Shown: positions 32,818 to 41,295 of the stretch, piece by piece
Numbering within the stretch: the first letter of the stretch is position 1
How the letters are laid out: every line of letters begins with the position of its first letter
Source: an uncultured Bacteroidales bacterium
GTDB lineage: Bacteria; Bacteroidota; Bacteroidia; Bacteroidales; CAIWKO01
Reading direction: 5' to 3'
DNA length: 64,000 nucleotides
Assembly (NCBI GenBank): GCA_903913285.1
Contig: CAIWKO010000035.1
Span: 1 to 64,000, forward strand
Position numbers and translations under genes: made by a program
The notes under the pieces: generated by a model
What the model was told of the DNA's origin: nothing
Seen by the model: the letters and a program-made list of their open reading frames with translations, nothing else
Databases searched by the model: none

Positions 32818-34824
32818 ATGATCTACAGAAAATCCATTTTGCTGACATTTGCTTTTGCGTTTTGTTGTTATTTTGCGCAATCTCAAACTATGGTTGTAAA
32901 CGAAATCATGTTTAAACCTGGGCCATCAACAGTGGGTTGTGACCAAAAAATGGCATCACAACCTGCGCCCACTTGTGGTAGAGAATACGTTGAACTTTAC
33001 AATTCTGATTGCAATCACGATTTTGATTTAAGTGGTTATGTTCTTGCAAGTGCAAACGTTAACGATCCTACTGTTGGTAATGGTGGCGCGATATGTTTTC
33101 CTCCGGGAACCATAGTACCTGCAGGTTCATTTCTAATTGTCGGTGGTGCAAACGATCATAATACAGCAAACGGCACTTTTGATTACCCTGCAAATTCTTT
33201 TGATTTTAAAATACCAACTTATCTGGGGACACAATATCTTTGTTTGAACACTACAAATACCTATTGGTTTTTAAGCAATTATGACGGATGGATGGCTTTG
33301 TATGAGCCAAGTGGAAATGTGCATTCGGCAGTTTACTGGTCAGCGGCTGCAGGTGATATTTCAACCACTTCTGATTTCACAGTTAATCCTTGTTCACCAA
33401 CTGCTTATACAGGTGTTCAACTTAAAACAGCCAAACAGATCTTTCAAACCACTCCCGCTTTAATTCAATACATGGGCGATCCTGCAGCTTGCAACACCGG
33501 AAACACCTTTAGCCGTTTGCCTGATGGTGGAACTTTTCAGACTAACCGGCCTCCTACAATAGGACCTTTGCGAACAGATAGGTGTAACGATGGTTCATGC
33601 ATAGCATGTGGAAATCTGGTGTTATCTTCTTCACCTGATACTTGCGGTGGTCATAACGGAAGCATTTCTGCTCAGATCATGAATCAGATCACTTCACCTC
33701 CGCCCTATATATACAATGTTACAGGTCCGGTTAATATTGGTCCGATTACTACGTCTACAAACCCTTATATTTTCAACAATCTTCCTGCCGGGACGTATAT
33801 TGTGAGTGTAAGCGATAATTTTGTTCCCCCGAATTACACTGTAGATACCATTGTTGTTGGGTCGACGGGTTCATTAACCATTACAAGCATAACTTCCACT
33901 CCGGCAAGTTGTAATGCAAGCGATGGTACTGCTACAGTAAATGCATCAGGTGGCAATGGCACATATAATTACAGTTGGAGTACTACTCCGGTTCAACATA
34001 CTCAAATTGCAACAAATCTGCCTCTGGGTATATATTCGGTAACAATAACCAGTGGTGGTTGTAGTGCATCAGATAATGTTGTGGTCACAGGTCAAAACGG
34101 ACCAACTGTTGTATCTTCATTTACTCCGGAACATTGCGGAGTGTCAGATGGAACGGCATCTGTTTTAGCTTCAGGGGGTAGCGGAACTTATTCTTATGTT
34201 TGGAACACTACGCCTCCTGCAAATTCTGCAACCATTACAGGATTACAAGCAGGTTCGTATACCGTAACTGTTAGTGATGGGGGAAGTTGTTCGCCTGTTG
34301 TTACTATTATTGTTAATGATATTCCCGGACCAACTGCTGGTTTATCAGTTACTCCGATCTTTGCACAACCCGGACAAAATATAGTTCTGCAATCTCTTAA
34401 TAATACAAATGTGGTTGGTTGGCATTGGAACTTTGGAGATGGTAACCAAACTCAAACTATTGTTCCTGCCCTTAACTACAATTACTCCACACCGGGGGAT
34501 TATACGATTTGGCTGCTCGTAACCGACAATAATGGTTGTAAGGATTCTATTTCTGTAAAGATTACAATTGTTGAATTTAAAGTTCCGAATATTATTACGC
34601 CTAATGGTGATGGTACGAACGAGTTTTTTTATATAAAAGGTCTGGAAGCAATTCCTGATAAAAAACTTACAATTTTTAATCGTTGGGGAAAACCAGTGTT
34701 TAAAAGCTCCGATTATCAGAACGATTGGAATGGAGGAAAATGTGCCGATGGTGTGTATTATTACGTTTTAATTGTTCCCGGAATTGATAAAGAGATCAAT
34801 GGTACTATAACCATTTTAAGATAA
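32818..34824 (+). CDS. Secreted protein: lamin-tail domain, SprB repeats, PKD, gliding-type C-terminus
   Basis: 668 residues from ATG 32818 (MIYRKSILLTFAFAFCCYFA, signal peptide ending SQ), chosen because the paralogue starts at the same residue; an upstream frame to 32767 is not conserved. A lamin-tail domain follows (MVVNEIMFKPGPST, GREYVELYNSD, FDLSGYVL, to about residue 240). Then come three SprB-like modules (GTYNYSWSTTP, LPLGIYSVTITSGGC), a PKD domain (GWHWNFGDGNQTQ) near 540, and a type B (CHU_C-like) end with VPNIITPNGDGTNEFF and LTIFNRWGKPVFKS. These proteins are exported by T9SS and placed on the cell surface. The ligand is unknown. Confidence 0.9.
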   Translation: MIYRKSILLTFAFAFCCYFAQSQTMVVNEIMFKPGPSTVGCDQKMASQPAPTCGREYVELYNSDCNHDFDLSGYVLASANVNDPTVGNGGAICFPPGTIVPAGSFLIVGGANDHNTANGTFDYPANSFDFKIPTYLGTQYLCLNTTNTYWFLSNYDGWMALYEPSGNVHSAVYWSAAAGDISTTSDFTVNPCSPTAYTGVQLKTAKQIFQTTPALIQYMGDPAACNTGNTFSRLPDGGTFQTNRPPTIGPLRTDRCNDGSCIACGNLVLSSSPDTCGGHNGSISAQIMNQITSPPPYIYNVTGPVNIGPITTSTNPYIFNNLPAGTYIVSVSDNFVPPNYTVDTIVVGSTGSLTITSITSTPASCNASDGTATVNASGGNGTYNYSWSTTPVQHTQIATNLPLGIYSVTITSGGCSASDNVVVTGQNGPTVVSSFTPEHCGVSDGTASVLASGGSGTYSYVWNTTPPANSATITGLQAGSYTVTVSDGGSCSPVVTIIVNDIPGPTAGLSVTPIFAQPGQNIVLQSLNNTNVVGWHWNFGDGNQTQTIVPALNYNYSTPGDYTIWLLVTDNNGCKDSISVKITIVEFKVPNIITPNGDGTNEFFYIKGLEAIPDKKLTIFNRWGKPVFKSSDYQNDWNGGKCADGVYYYVLIVPGIDKEINGTITILR

Positions 34825-34881
34825 ATAGATACTGATTTAAAAGCAGATTTAGGCAAATATTGCGGGGCAATAATTGGAGAC

Positions 34882-34932
34882 AGACGGGGATTCAGCCCCG
34901 GGCGTTCAATGCCCGGATCTCCGTCTTTTTTT
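34882..34932 (+). terminator. Branched terminator
   Basis: Outer stem AGACGG (34882-34887) with CCGTCT (34921-34926) encloses two short hairpins, GGGG-ATTCAG-CCCC and GGGC-GTTCAAT-GCCC, and is followed by seven T. It separates the two paralogous surface genes. Confidence 0.8.
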
Positions 34933-35009
34933 AGTTCGGATATAGTATTTTAAATTGGAATTGCCTTATTGGAATATTGAAATTAATGGAAGTTTTTCAG
35001 CATTAAAAT

Positions 35010-35031
35010 GTTCTGACTTATAAGTCCGAAC
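35010..35031. promoter_or_regulatory. Near-perfect 22-bp palindrome upstream of the second LTD-SprB protein
   Basis: GTTC-T-GACTTATAAGTC-C-GAAC: ten of eleven base pairs are symmetrical. It lies 122 bp before the start codon, with TTCTTTG downstream as a possible -7 element. A related site stands at the same place before the first paralogue. Confidence 0.55.
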
Positions 35032-35153
35032 GTGACACCCATTTATTCACCCCAAATTCTTTGTAGTTTTGTTTTATCATTAGCCTCTTTATTAATGGCA
35101 AGTTGAAAAAGCTTTTACAATATTTAAATTTATAATTTAATGGTTCTTATAAG

Positions 35154-38100
35154 ATGATTTATAGAAAATCAATTTTACTGACATTTTTATTTGCGTTTTG
35201 TTGTTATTTTGCGCAATCGCAAACGATGGTTGTAAACGAAATTATGTTTAAACCGGGGCCATCAACAGTGGGTTGTGACCAAAAAATGGCTTCACAACCT
35301 CAACCCACTTGTGGTAGAGAATACGTTGAACTTTATAATTCCGATTGTACTCACGATTTTGATCTAAGCGGTTTTGTTCTTGCAAGTGCAAACATTAACG
35401 ATCCTACTGTTGGTAATGGTGGTGCAATATGTTTCCCTCCGGGAACCATAGTTCCTGCAGGTTCTTTTCTGATTGTCGGTGGTGCAAACGATCATAATAC
35501 GGTAAACGGCACTTTTGATTATCTTGCAGGCTCTTTCGATTTTAAAATACCCAATTATATCGGAACACAATACCTTTGCTTGAACACTGCAAATACCTAT
35601 TGGTTTTTAAGCAATTATGACGGATGGATGGCTTTGTATGAGCCAAGCGGTATTGTGCATTCGGCAGTTTACTGGTCAGCAGCAGCAGGTGATATTTCAA
35701 CCACTTCTGATTTCACAGTTAATCCGTGTTCCCCAACTGCTTATACAGGTGTTCAACTTAAATCGGCCCTGCAGATCTTTCAAACAACTCCCGCTTTAAT
35801 TCAATATATGGGCGATCCTGCCGGCTGCAACACCGGAAACACATTTAGCCGTTTGCCTGATGGTGGTACTTTTCAAACCAACAGGCCTCCAACTATAGGC
35901 CCTTTACGAACGCAGAGGTGTAATGATGGTTCATGCATTGCGTGTGGAAACCTGATTTTATCTTCAACTCCCGACACGTGTGGTGCTCATAACGGCTCTA
36001 TTTCTGCTTTGATATTGAATCAAACTGCTTCACCACCTCCTTATTCATTTCAGGTAACCGGACCGGTTAATATTGGGCCTGTCAGTACTTCTACTGATCC
36101 TTATACTTTTAGCAACCTTCCTGCCGGGACGTATATTGTGAGTGTTACCGATAATTTCGTTCCACCAAACCATACCGTAGATACGATTATCGTTGGGTCA
36201 ACGGGTTCATTAACTATTACAGGTATCACTTCCACTCCTGCAAGTTGCAATGCAAGCAATGGTTCTGCTACAGTTAATGCTACGGGAGGTTCCGGTATTT
36301 CATACACCTGGAGTAGTATTCCTGTTCAGAGCACACAAACTGCTGCCAATCTTCCTGCAGGTAACTACACTGTGACTGTTTCCTCTTCAGGTTGTTCTGC
36401 AACAAGCAGTGTAACCGTTTCAAGTCTCAACGGACCCACAGTATCAATAGCCGGTACAACTCAGGCTGGTTGTGGCATGTCAAATGGAGGAGCAACAACA
36501 AGTGCTAATGGAGGTAGTTTACCATACACCTACAATTGGAATAGTATCCCCGTACAAACTACTGCCAACCTTCAAAATGTACCGGCAGGAAGTTATAGTG
36601 TTACTATTACGGATTCAGGTAACTGCTCTGCAACAGCCACTGTAGTTATCACAAGTTTGACGGGACCCTCAGCATCCATCAACGCCACTGTCCCTGCTAA
36701 CTGTGGATTATCCAATGGTTCTGCCACCGCTTCAGTGCAGGGAGGTTCTCTTCCCTATACCTATGCATGGAGCACAACCCCTGTTCAAAATTCTCAAACA
36801 GCTTCCGGTCTTCCCGCAGGCAGTTATTCTGTAACTATATCGGATGCAGGTAGCTGCACCGCAACAGCCACAACAGTTATCACGAGTTTGCCGGGTCCCT
36901 CAGCATCAATCAGCACCACTGTCCCTGCTAATTGTGGATTATCCAATGGTTCTGCCACCGTTTCAGGGCAGGGAGGTTCTCTTCCCTATACCTATGCATG
37001 GAGCACAACCCCTGTTCAAAATACTCAAACTGCTTCCGGTCTTCCCGCAGGCAGTTATTCTGTAACTGTATCGGATGCAGGTAACTGCACCGCAACAGCC
37101 ACAACAGTCATCACCAGTTTACCGGGTCCATCAGCATCCCTCAGCAGCACTGTTCCTGCTAATTGTGGATTATCCAATGGTTCTGCCACCGTTTCAGGGC
37201 AGGGAGGTTCTCTTCCCTATACTTATACATGGAACTCAACCCCTGTTCAAAACACTCAAACCGCTGCAAATCTTCCGGCTGGCAGTTATTCTGTAACTGT
37301 TACCGATGCAGGTAACTGCACCGCAACCGCCTCTGCAGTTATCACCAGTTTGCCGGGCCCCTCTGCATCTATCAGCACCACTGTTCCCGCTATCTGTGGT
37401 TTATCCGATGGTTCAATAAGCGTTTCAGTGCACGGAGGTTCTCTTCCTTATACCTATGCATGGAACACAACTCCTGTTCAAAACACTCAAACTGCCGCCA
37501 ATCTTCCCACAGGCAGTTATTCTGTGACTGTTACCGATGCAGGTAACTGCACCTCCATTGCAAGTGGCACTATAGCGGTTAATAATAATTTACAACTTAC
37601 TTTTGCTGTAATTGATGCCCACTGTGGCCAGGCCGACGGACAGGCTTCTGTTGCCGTGGCAGGTGGTTCCGGCAGCTATTCTTATGTATGGAACACAAAT
37701 CCACCGGCAAATACCGCTGCTATTGTAGCTGTTTCCCCTGGAAGCTATTCTGTTACTGTTGATGGTGGGGGATGTTCAAGTTCGGCTTCTTGTGTTATTG
37801 GCAATATATCCGGTCCTGAAGCTGTTATTTATGTTAGTCCGCATATAGTTAGTGATATTTATACCGATGGAACAGTTACATTCAATGATTTGTCGGTTGG
37901 GAACATTGTTAACTTGCAATGGAATCTGGGCGATGGAAATACTTCTACTCAGCAAAATTTTTTATATAATTATGCCAGTCCGGGTTCTTATATTATAACT
38001 TTAACCGTAACAGATCCCTTCGGATGTTCTGACACTGCAACCGACTCTGTGAAAGTATATGATCTTTTTACGGTTTATATTCCTAATGCTTTTTCGCCAG

Positions 38101-38354
38101 TTTCATCTGATGGAAAAAATGATTTCTTCTTCCCCAAAGGTAATTTTCCCAAAGAAGATTTTAGGTTTTATATTTATGACCGTTGGGGCGGATTATTTTT
38201 CCAAACCGACGACCCTGATATTCATTGGAATGGAACAAAATTCAATTCAGGTTCTGATAATAATATCGCAACAGGGATTTATGTCTATTACATAACACTG
38301 AAAGACTGGATGGGTCTTACGCATCAATACAAAGGTATTGTTTCTGTTATGTAA
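35154..38354 (+). CDS. Secreted protein: lamin-tail domain, expanded SprB repeats, PKD, gliding-type C-terminus
   Basis: 1066 residues. The signal peptide and lamin-tail domain (to about residue 250) are almost identical to those of the gene before it. Then about eight SprB-like modules of 70-77 residues follow, four of which (nt 36661-37584) are near-identical. A PKD domain (LQWNLGDGNTSTQQNFLYNY) is near residue 920. The end is gliding-type (VYIPNAFSPVSSDGKNDFFF, FYIYDRWGGLFFQT, ATGIYVYYITL) but differs clearly from that of the first paralogue. So the pair arose by duplication, with later repeat expansion and exchange of the C-terminus. Likely a T9SS-exported adhesin or surface filament component. 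Confidence 0.92.
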   Translation: MIYRKSILLTFLFAFCCYFAQSQTMVVNEIMFKPGPSTVGCDQKMASQPQPTCGREYVELYNSDCTHDFDLSGFVLASANINDPTVGNGGAICFPPGTIVPAGSFLIVGGANDHNTVNGTFDYLAGSFDFKIPNYIGTQYLCLNTANTYWFLSNYDGWMALYEPSGIVHSAVYWSAAAGDISTTSDFTVNPCSPTAYTGVQLKSALQIFQTTPALIQYMGDPAGCNTGNTFSRLPDGGTFQTNRPPTIGPLRTQRCNDGSCIACGNLILSSTPDTCGAHNGSISALILNQTASPPPYSFQVTGPVNIGPVSTSTDPYTFSNLPAGTYIVSVTDNFVPPNHTVDTIIVGSTGSLTITGITSTPASCNASNGSATVNATGGSGISYTWSSIPVQSTQTAANLPAGNYTVTVSSSGCSATSSVTVSSLNGPTVSIAGTTQAGCGMSNGGATTSANGGSLPYTYNWNSIPVQTTANLQNVPAGSYSVTITDSGNCSATATVVITSLTGPSASINATVPANCGLSNGSATASVQGGSLPYTYAWSTTPVQNSQTASGLPAGSYSVTISDAGSCTATATTVITSLPGPSASISTTVPANCGLSNGSATVSGQGGSLPYTYAWSTTPVQNTQTASGLPAGSYSVTVSDAGNCTATATTVITSLPGPSASLSSTVPANCGLSNGSATVSGQGGSLPYTYTWNSTPVQNTQTAANLPAGSYSVTVTDAGNCTATASAVITSLPGPSASISTTVPAICGLSDGSISVSVHGGSLPYTYAWNTTPVQNTQTAANLPTGSYSVTVTDAGNCTSIASGTIAVNNNLQLTFAVIDAHCGQADGQASVAVAGGSGSYSYVWNTNPPANTAAIVAVSPGSYSVTVDGGGCSSSASCVIGNISGPEAVIYVSPHIVSDIYTDGTVTFNDLSVGNIVNLQWNLGDGNTSTQQNFLYNYASPGSYIITLTVTDPFGCSDTATDSVKVYDLFTVYIPNAFSPVSSDGKNDFFFPKGNFPKEDFRFYIYDRWGGLFFQTDDPDIHWNGTKFNSGSDNNIATGIYVYYITLKDWMGLTHQYKGIVSVM
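36661..37584 (+). repeat. Four 231-bp coding tandem repeats (SprB modules)
   Basis: Near-identical units begin at about 36661, 36892, 37123 and 37354 (each with a GGTCC/GGACC-CTCAGCATC-type junction). Each encodes 77 residues with CGLSNGSATVSGQGGSLPY and LPAGSYSVTVSDAGNC. Identity is highest between the second and third units, as expected from recent unequal exchange. Confidence 0.88.
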
Positions 38355-38463
38355 TGAGCATTAACCCATACTAAATTTAGGGGTTTATAAGCTAAAAGAA
38401 TTTCCTTCATGGCTGCTGTTTTTCTATAACAATTACAGCTTTTCAGATATTGGCAAAGTAAAA

Positions 38464-38485
38464 GACCCGAACTCTCGTCCGGGCC
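38464..38485. terminator. Bidirectional terminator between convergent genes
   Basis: GACCCGAAC, loop TCTC, GTCCGGGCC: nine pairs including two G-U. On the minus strand it is followed by TTTTA; on the plus strand by TTACTCTTT. It lies between the surface gene ending at 38354 and the lipoprotein ending at 38616. The rest of 38355-38615 shows no gene. Confidence 0.7.
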
Positions 38486-38615
38486 TTACTCTTTAAATTA
38501 TTACCATCCAACTACCAACTACCAGATACTCTATACAAGTTGCTGCGTGTATCTATAGATAATACTTTTTGTTAGGTTTTTTTGTGGGAAGTAAACCAGG
38601 CACCTAACGGGACGT

Positions 38616-39059
38616 TTATTGTTTTTTAAACTCCAGGTATTTTTCATCACAATCTGTAAAATAGTGATAGTTGTTTTGGCTGTTACCTTCATTCTGTATG
38701 GTGAGCGTATTATCCTTAAACAATCCGCTTACGGTTTTCGGAGGTGTGTTGCCGATTGGACCATCGAAAGTAACATAAAAACCATCTGCCTCGGTGCTGA
38801 GCAGGGCTACGCCTTCCAGATCGAGATGTTCGCCTTTGAAAAAATATTTGAAACCATTTTTCTCTTTTGTTATGGTAAGCGCAATGTCGCAGCCTGTTTC
38901 GGGCAGACGGTAATAGCCTGCTATATCGGGAAGTGTATTGGCAGGTTTTGAATTTTGCACAGCAGTCGAATCTGTTTTAGCTGAATTGTTATTACCCGGG
39001 TTGTGGCATGAAACAAGCACCATTGCCATGAGAACGATAGCGAAAATCTTTTGGATCAT
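38616..39059 (-). CDS. Small lipoprotein of unknown function
   Basis: 147 residues. MIQKIFAIVLMAMVLVSCHN gives a lipoprotein signal with lipobox LVSC (Cys18), followed by an Asn/Ser/Thr-rich linker. The globular part (about 43-147) begins DIAGYYRLPETGCDIALTI and looks like a beta-sandwich or lipocalin-like domain with three Cys; I cannot name the family. A terminator of the upstream operon lies at 39084, so it probably has its own promoter, though none was recognised. Confidence 0.7.
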   Translation of the reverse strand: MIQKIFAIVLMAMVLVSCHNPGNNNSAKTDSTAVQNSKPANTLPDIAGYYRLPETGCDIALTITKEKNGFKYFFKGEHLDLEGVALLSTEADGFYVTFDGPIGNTPPKTVSGLFKDNTLTIQNEGNSQNNYHYFTDCDEKYLEFKKQ

Positions 39060-39083
39060 TTTTTTATGTTTTTTTGAATGAAT

Positions 39084-39114
39084 AAAAAACCCCTAAAACC
39101 AAATTGGAAAGGGG
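39084..39114 (-). terminator. Terminator of the restriction-modification operon
   Basis: CCCCT (39090-39094) pairs with AGGGG (39110-39114); on the minus strand a run of six T follows. It is about 285 bp downstream of the methylase stop. Confidence 0.6.
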
Positions 39115-39398
39115 AGAACAAAATTAATCATCTTATTGAAAGGAGTGGTTGATTTTGCGTTTTATATTTTCGGATAACTGACCACGCCTATTTAAGAACA
39201 CGCCATGGCATATCCCTGTGGATTGCATTGCCACACCGGGAAACCAATGCAATGGTTTTGCGATAACAAAAGGGCGTCTGCAAAACGCACTTGCTTTTTC
39301 CATTGTTTCCAGCCATAAGCCATTAGCTATGACTTAGCGATTGGTGATTTGAAGGGATGGGGCGAGGGGGGTAGGATGGAGACGAATGGGGACTGTTA
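39115..39398. other. Non-coding spacer downstream of the methylase
   Basis: About 280 bp with no supported gene. It contains CCATTAGC/GCCATAAGCCATTAGC-like words and a GATTGGTGATTT that reappear in inverse orientation around 47600-47650, suggesting weak dispersed intergenic repeats. Confidence 0.4.
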
Positions 39399-40277
39399 CT
39401 ATATCCACCACGAGAAATTATCCGAAATAATTATTTCATTCTTTTCCCAATGGTGAGTTGTTTTCATAGGAATTGTTCGGTAGGACAATTTATATTTTTC
39501 AGCAAGTTGTCTTATTTCGACACTATCATCATAGGTTAGCATAAACTTACCCTTAATTTGTGCTGAAAGTTTAAACAATTCTTCATCATCAATGTCGAAA
39601 TGTGTATAAAGACGTTTCCCCGCTTTAGTATATGGTGGGTCAATAAAAAAATAGGCCTTTTCATTATTTAAATTCTGCTCTATTACTTTAAAAGCATCTC
39701 CCTTAATAAAACTTATTTTTTCCTTTACATAACTAATAGCAAGTATTCTGTCACGTAAAGTTTTTGGATACCAACGCGAGGCTATTCCTTTTCCGTTTTC
39801 ACCATGCTTTATCATTCCCGAACCCTTCGCAAGAATTCCACCATGAAAAACTCTGTTTTTCAAAATAGTGCAAAAGGCAACATCCCTCAACTGCTTATTG
39901 GGATTGTCCAATTCCGATTTAATATTCTCGTGCGTCAGGCTATAAGAAAATATTTTATCAGCCAGCCATTTATTTTCCCCATTTAATATTATCTCCCAAA
40001 CTGCGGCAATTTCTTCATCCATTTCCACCATAACAATTTGATCAGCTAATTTTTCAAATGTGGCTGTCAAACTCACAATACCACCTCCTGCAAATGGTTC
40101 AATCAGTATATTTGCAGGTTCGGTTTCTTGTTTTAGCCAGCGTCTCACAGTAGGTATAAGCCATGTCTTCCCCCCCGGATAACGAAAAGGACTGCGTTGC
40201 GGAACCGAAGCAACATTGATAACAGCCTGCTCATTACTTTTTTCACCCATGTCGAACATGGTTATTTGGCTTTTCAT
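39399..40277 (-). CDS. D12-class N6-adenine DNA methyltransferase
   Basis: 292 residues. Domains follow the Dam/D12 family: FRYPGGKTWLIP (residues 31-42, AdoMet-binding start), the glycine motif IEPFAGGG (59-66), the adenine-methylase motif FIDPPYTKAG near 213, and an AYxDP-like C-terminal MLTYDDSVEI. It transfers a methyl group to N6 of adenine. Its ATG lies within the last codons of the preceding nuclease gene (4-bp overlap), so the two are translationally coupled and form a restriction-modification pair. The recognition sequence is not readable from the protein. Confidence 0.92.
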   Translation of the reverse strand: MKSQITMFDMGEKSNEQAVINVASVPQRSPFRYPGGKTWLIPTVRRWLKQETEPANILIEPFAGGGIVSLTATFEKLADQIVMVEMDEEIAAVWEIILNGENKWLADKIFSYSLTHENIKSELDNPNKQLRDVAFCTILKNRVFHGGILAKGSGMIKHGENGKGIASRWYPKTLRDRILAISYVKEKISFIKGDAFKVIEQNLNNEKAYFFIDPPYTKAGKRLYTHFDIDDEELFKLSAQIKGKFMLTYDDSVEIRQLAEKYKLSYRTIPMKTTHHWEKNEIIISDNFSWWI

Positions 40278-41158
40278 TCTGCAACTATATTTTCCAGGTT
40301 ATAATTATCGGGTTTGCCTGACCTTTTGGCATCAAGTTTTTTCTGTAAAAGTTCTGTAAATTGAATAACCGGACCAGCTTCAAATTTCGCAATCTGTTCT
40401 AAAGCATTATCAAATTTTGTGTATACAATCCTATCCAGTGTAAGCGTCATAACATTTGTTTTCTTGTCGGGTAAAAGGTCGTAAAGAAAAAATGCAAAAT
40501 CCGATTCCGCTTTTTCAAATTCGGGTAATGTTGGAAGTGTATTATAAAAAGAGGTTTGCAAAGCCACAACTTGTTTCTTGCCCCATTGTTTTAAGATTGA
40601 TCCTTTTGCTATGATTTGCGGTATCAATCGTTTTCTCGACGACGAAAGATAATCCGGCTTAGGATATTTAAAAGCCCTTGTCCAGTTAAATTCCGGTAAA
40701 GGTTCTTCAAAGTATGCTGAAAATGGCCCGGTTAGATTCCCTGAAATATAAACGGCCTGAACTTCTAGTGAACCAAAATTAATCACCCGTCCTTTGTCAT
40801 CATACGAAACCAAAACATAATCAATGTTACCAGCCGATTTTCCGTGTTTATCTTTCAATTTAACTTCGCCTACATGTGTCCATGCCACCTTGCCGTCAAA
40901 AATAAAACTAGCAGCATCGCTTATAATTGTCCAGTCTTCCCTGAATCTTACCGGGCAAATTATTACCGGGCTGCCCTTGTGAAATAAACTGCAAACCCCT
41001 AAAGGAAATTCTATGCTATTTTTAGTACAATTCGAAACAATATTATTGAACGGACAAAGCTTATTTTCTCTGTATCTTTTGGCCCTGTCAGTCTCATTAC
41101 ATATCGGAAACCCAAAAATTTCGGCCAAAGGTTGTTCGATTTTAGTTGTATCGTTCAT
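40274..41158 (-). CDS. NotI-like type II restriction endonuclease
   Basis: 294 residues. It matches the NotI family in two signatures. A Cys-rich N-terminal region has KLCPFNNIVSNC and PLGVCSLFH then VIICPVRF (Cys35, 44, 56, 68), in the same order as the iron-binding Cys of NotI (CPF ... SC ... GVC ... VCP). The PD-(D/E)xK-type active site appears as NIDYVL (Asp113) and SLEVQAVYISG (Glu132, Gln134), corresponding to D, E and Q of NotI (LEIQTMDFHG). NotI cuts an 8-bp site; the specificity here is unknown. It is translated upstream of the adenine methylase. NotI itself is protected by a cytosine methylase, so this pairing is different. Confidence 0.83.
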   Translation of the reverse strand: MNDTTKIEQPLAEIFGFPICNETDRAKRYRENKLCPFNNIVSNCTKNSIEFPLGVCSLFHKGSPVIICPVRFREDWTIISDAASFIFDGKVAWTHVGEVKLKDKHGKSAGNIDYVLVSYDDKGRVINFGSLEVQAVYISGNLTGPFSAYFEEPLPEFNWTRAFKYPKPDYLSSSRKRLIPQIIAKGSILKQWGKKQVVALQTSFYNTLPTLPEFEKAESDFAFFLYDLLPDKKTNVMTLTLDRIVYTKFDNALEQIAKFEAGPVIQFTELLQKKLDAKRSGKPDNYNLENIVAE

Positions 41159-41295
41159 CTTTCAAAAGTAATAAAATTTAATCAAACAAATCACCTTAAT
41201 CAGCAGTTCAGACAATTTTTCCCTAATCATCTGGCTTTTAAGTTCCGCCCTGTTTCACTTCCGGCTTCGGTCTCCCGTCTTCCAACTATTCACTA

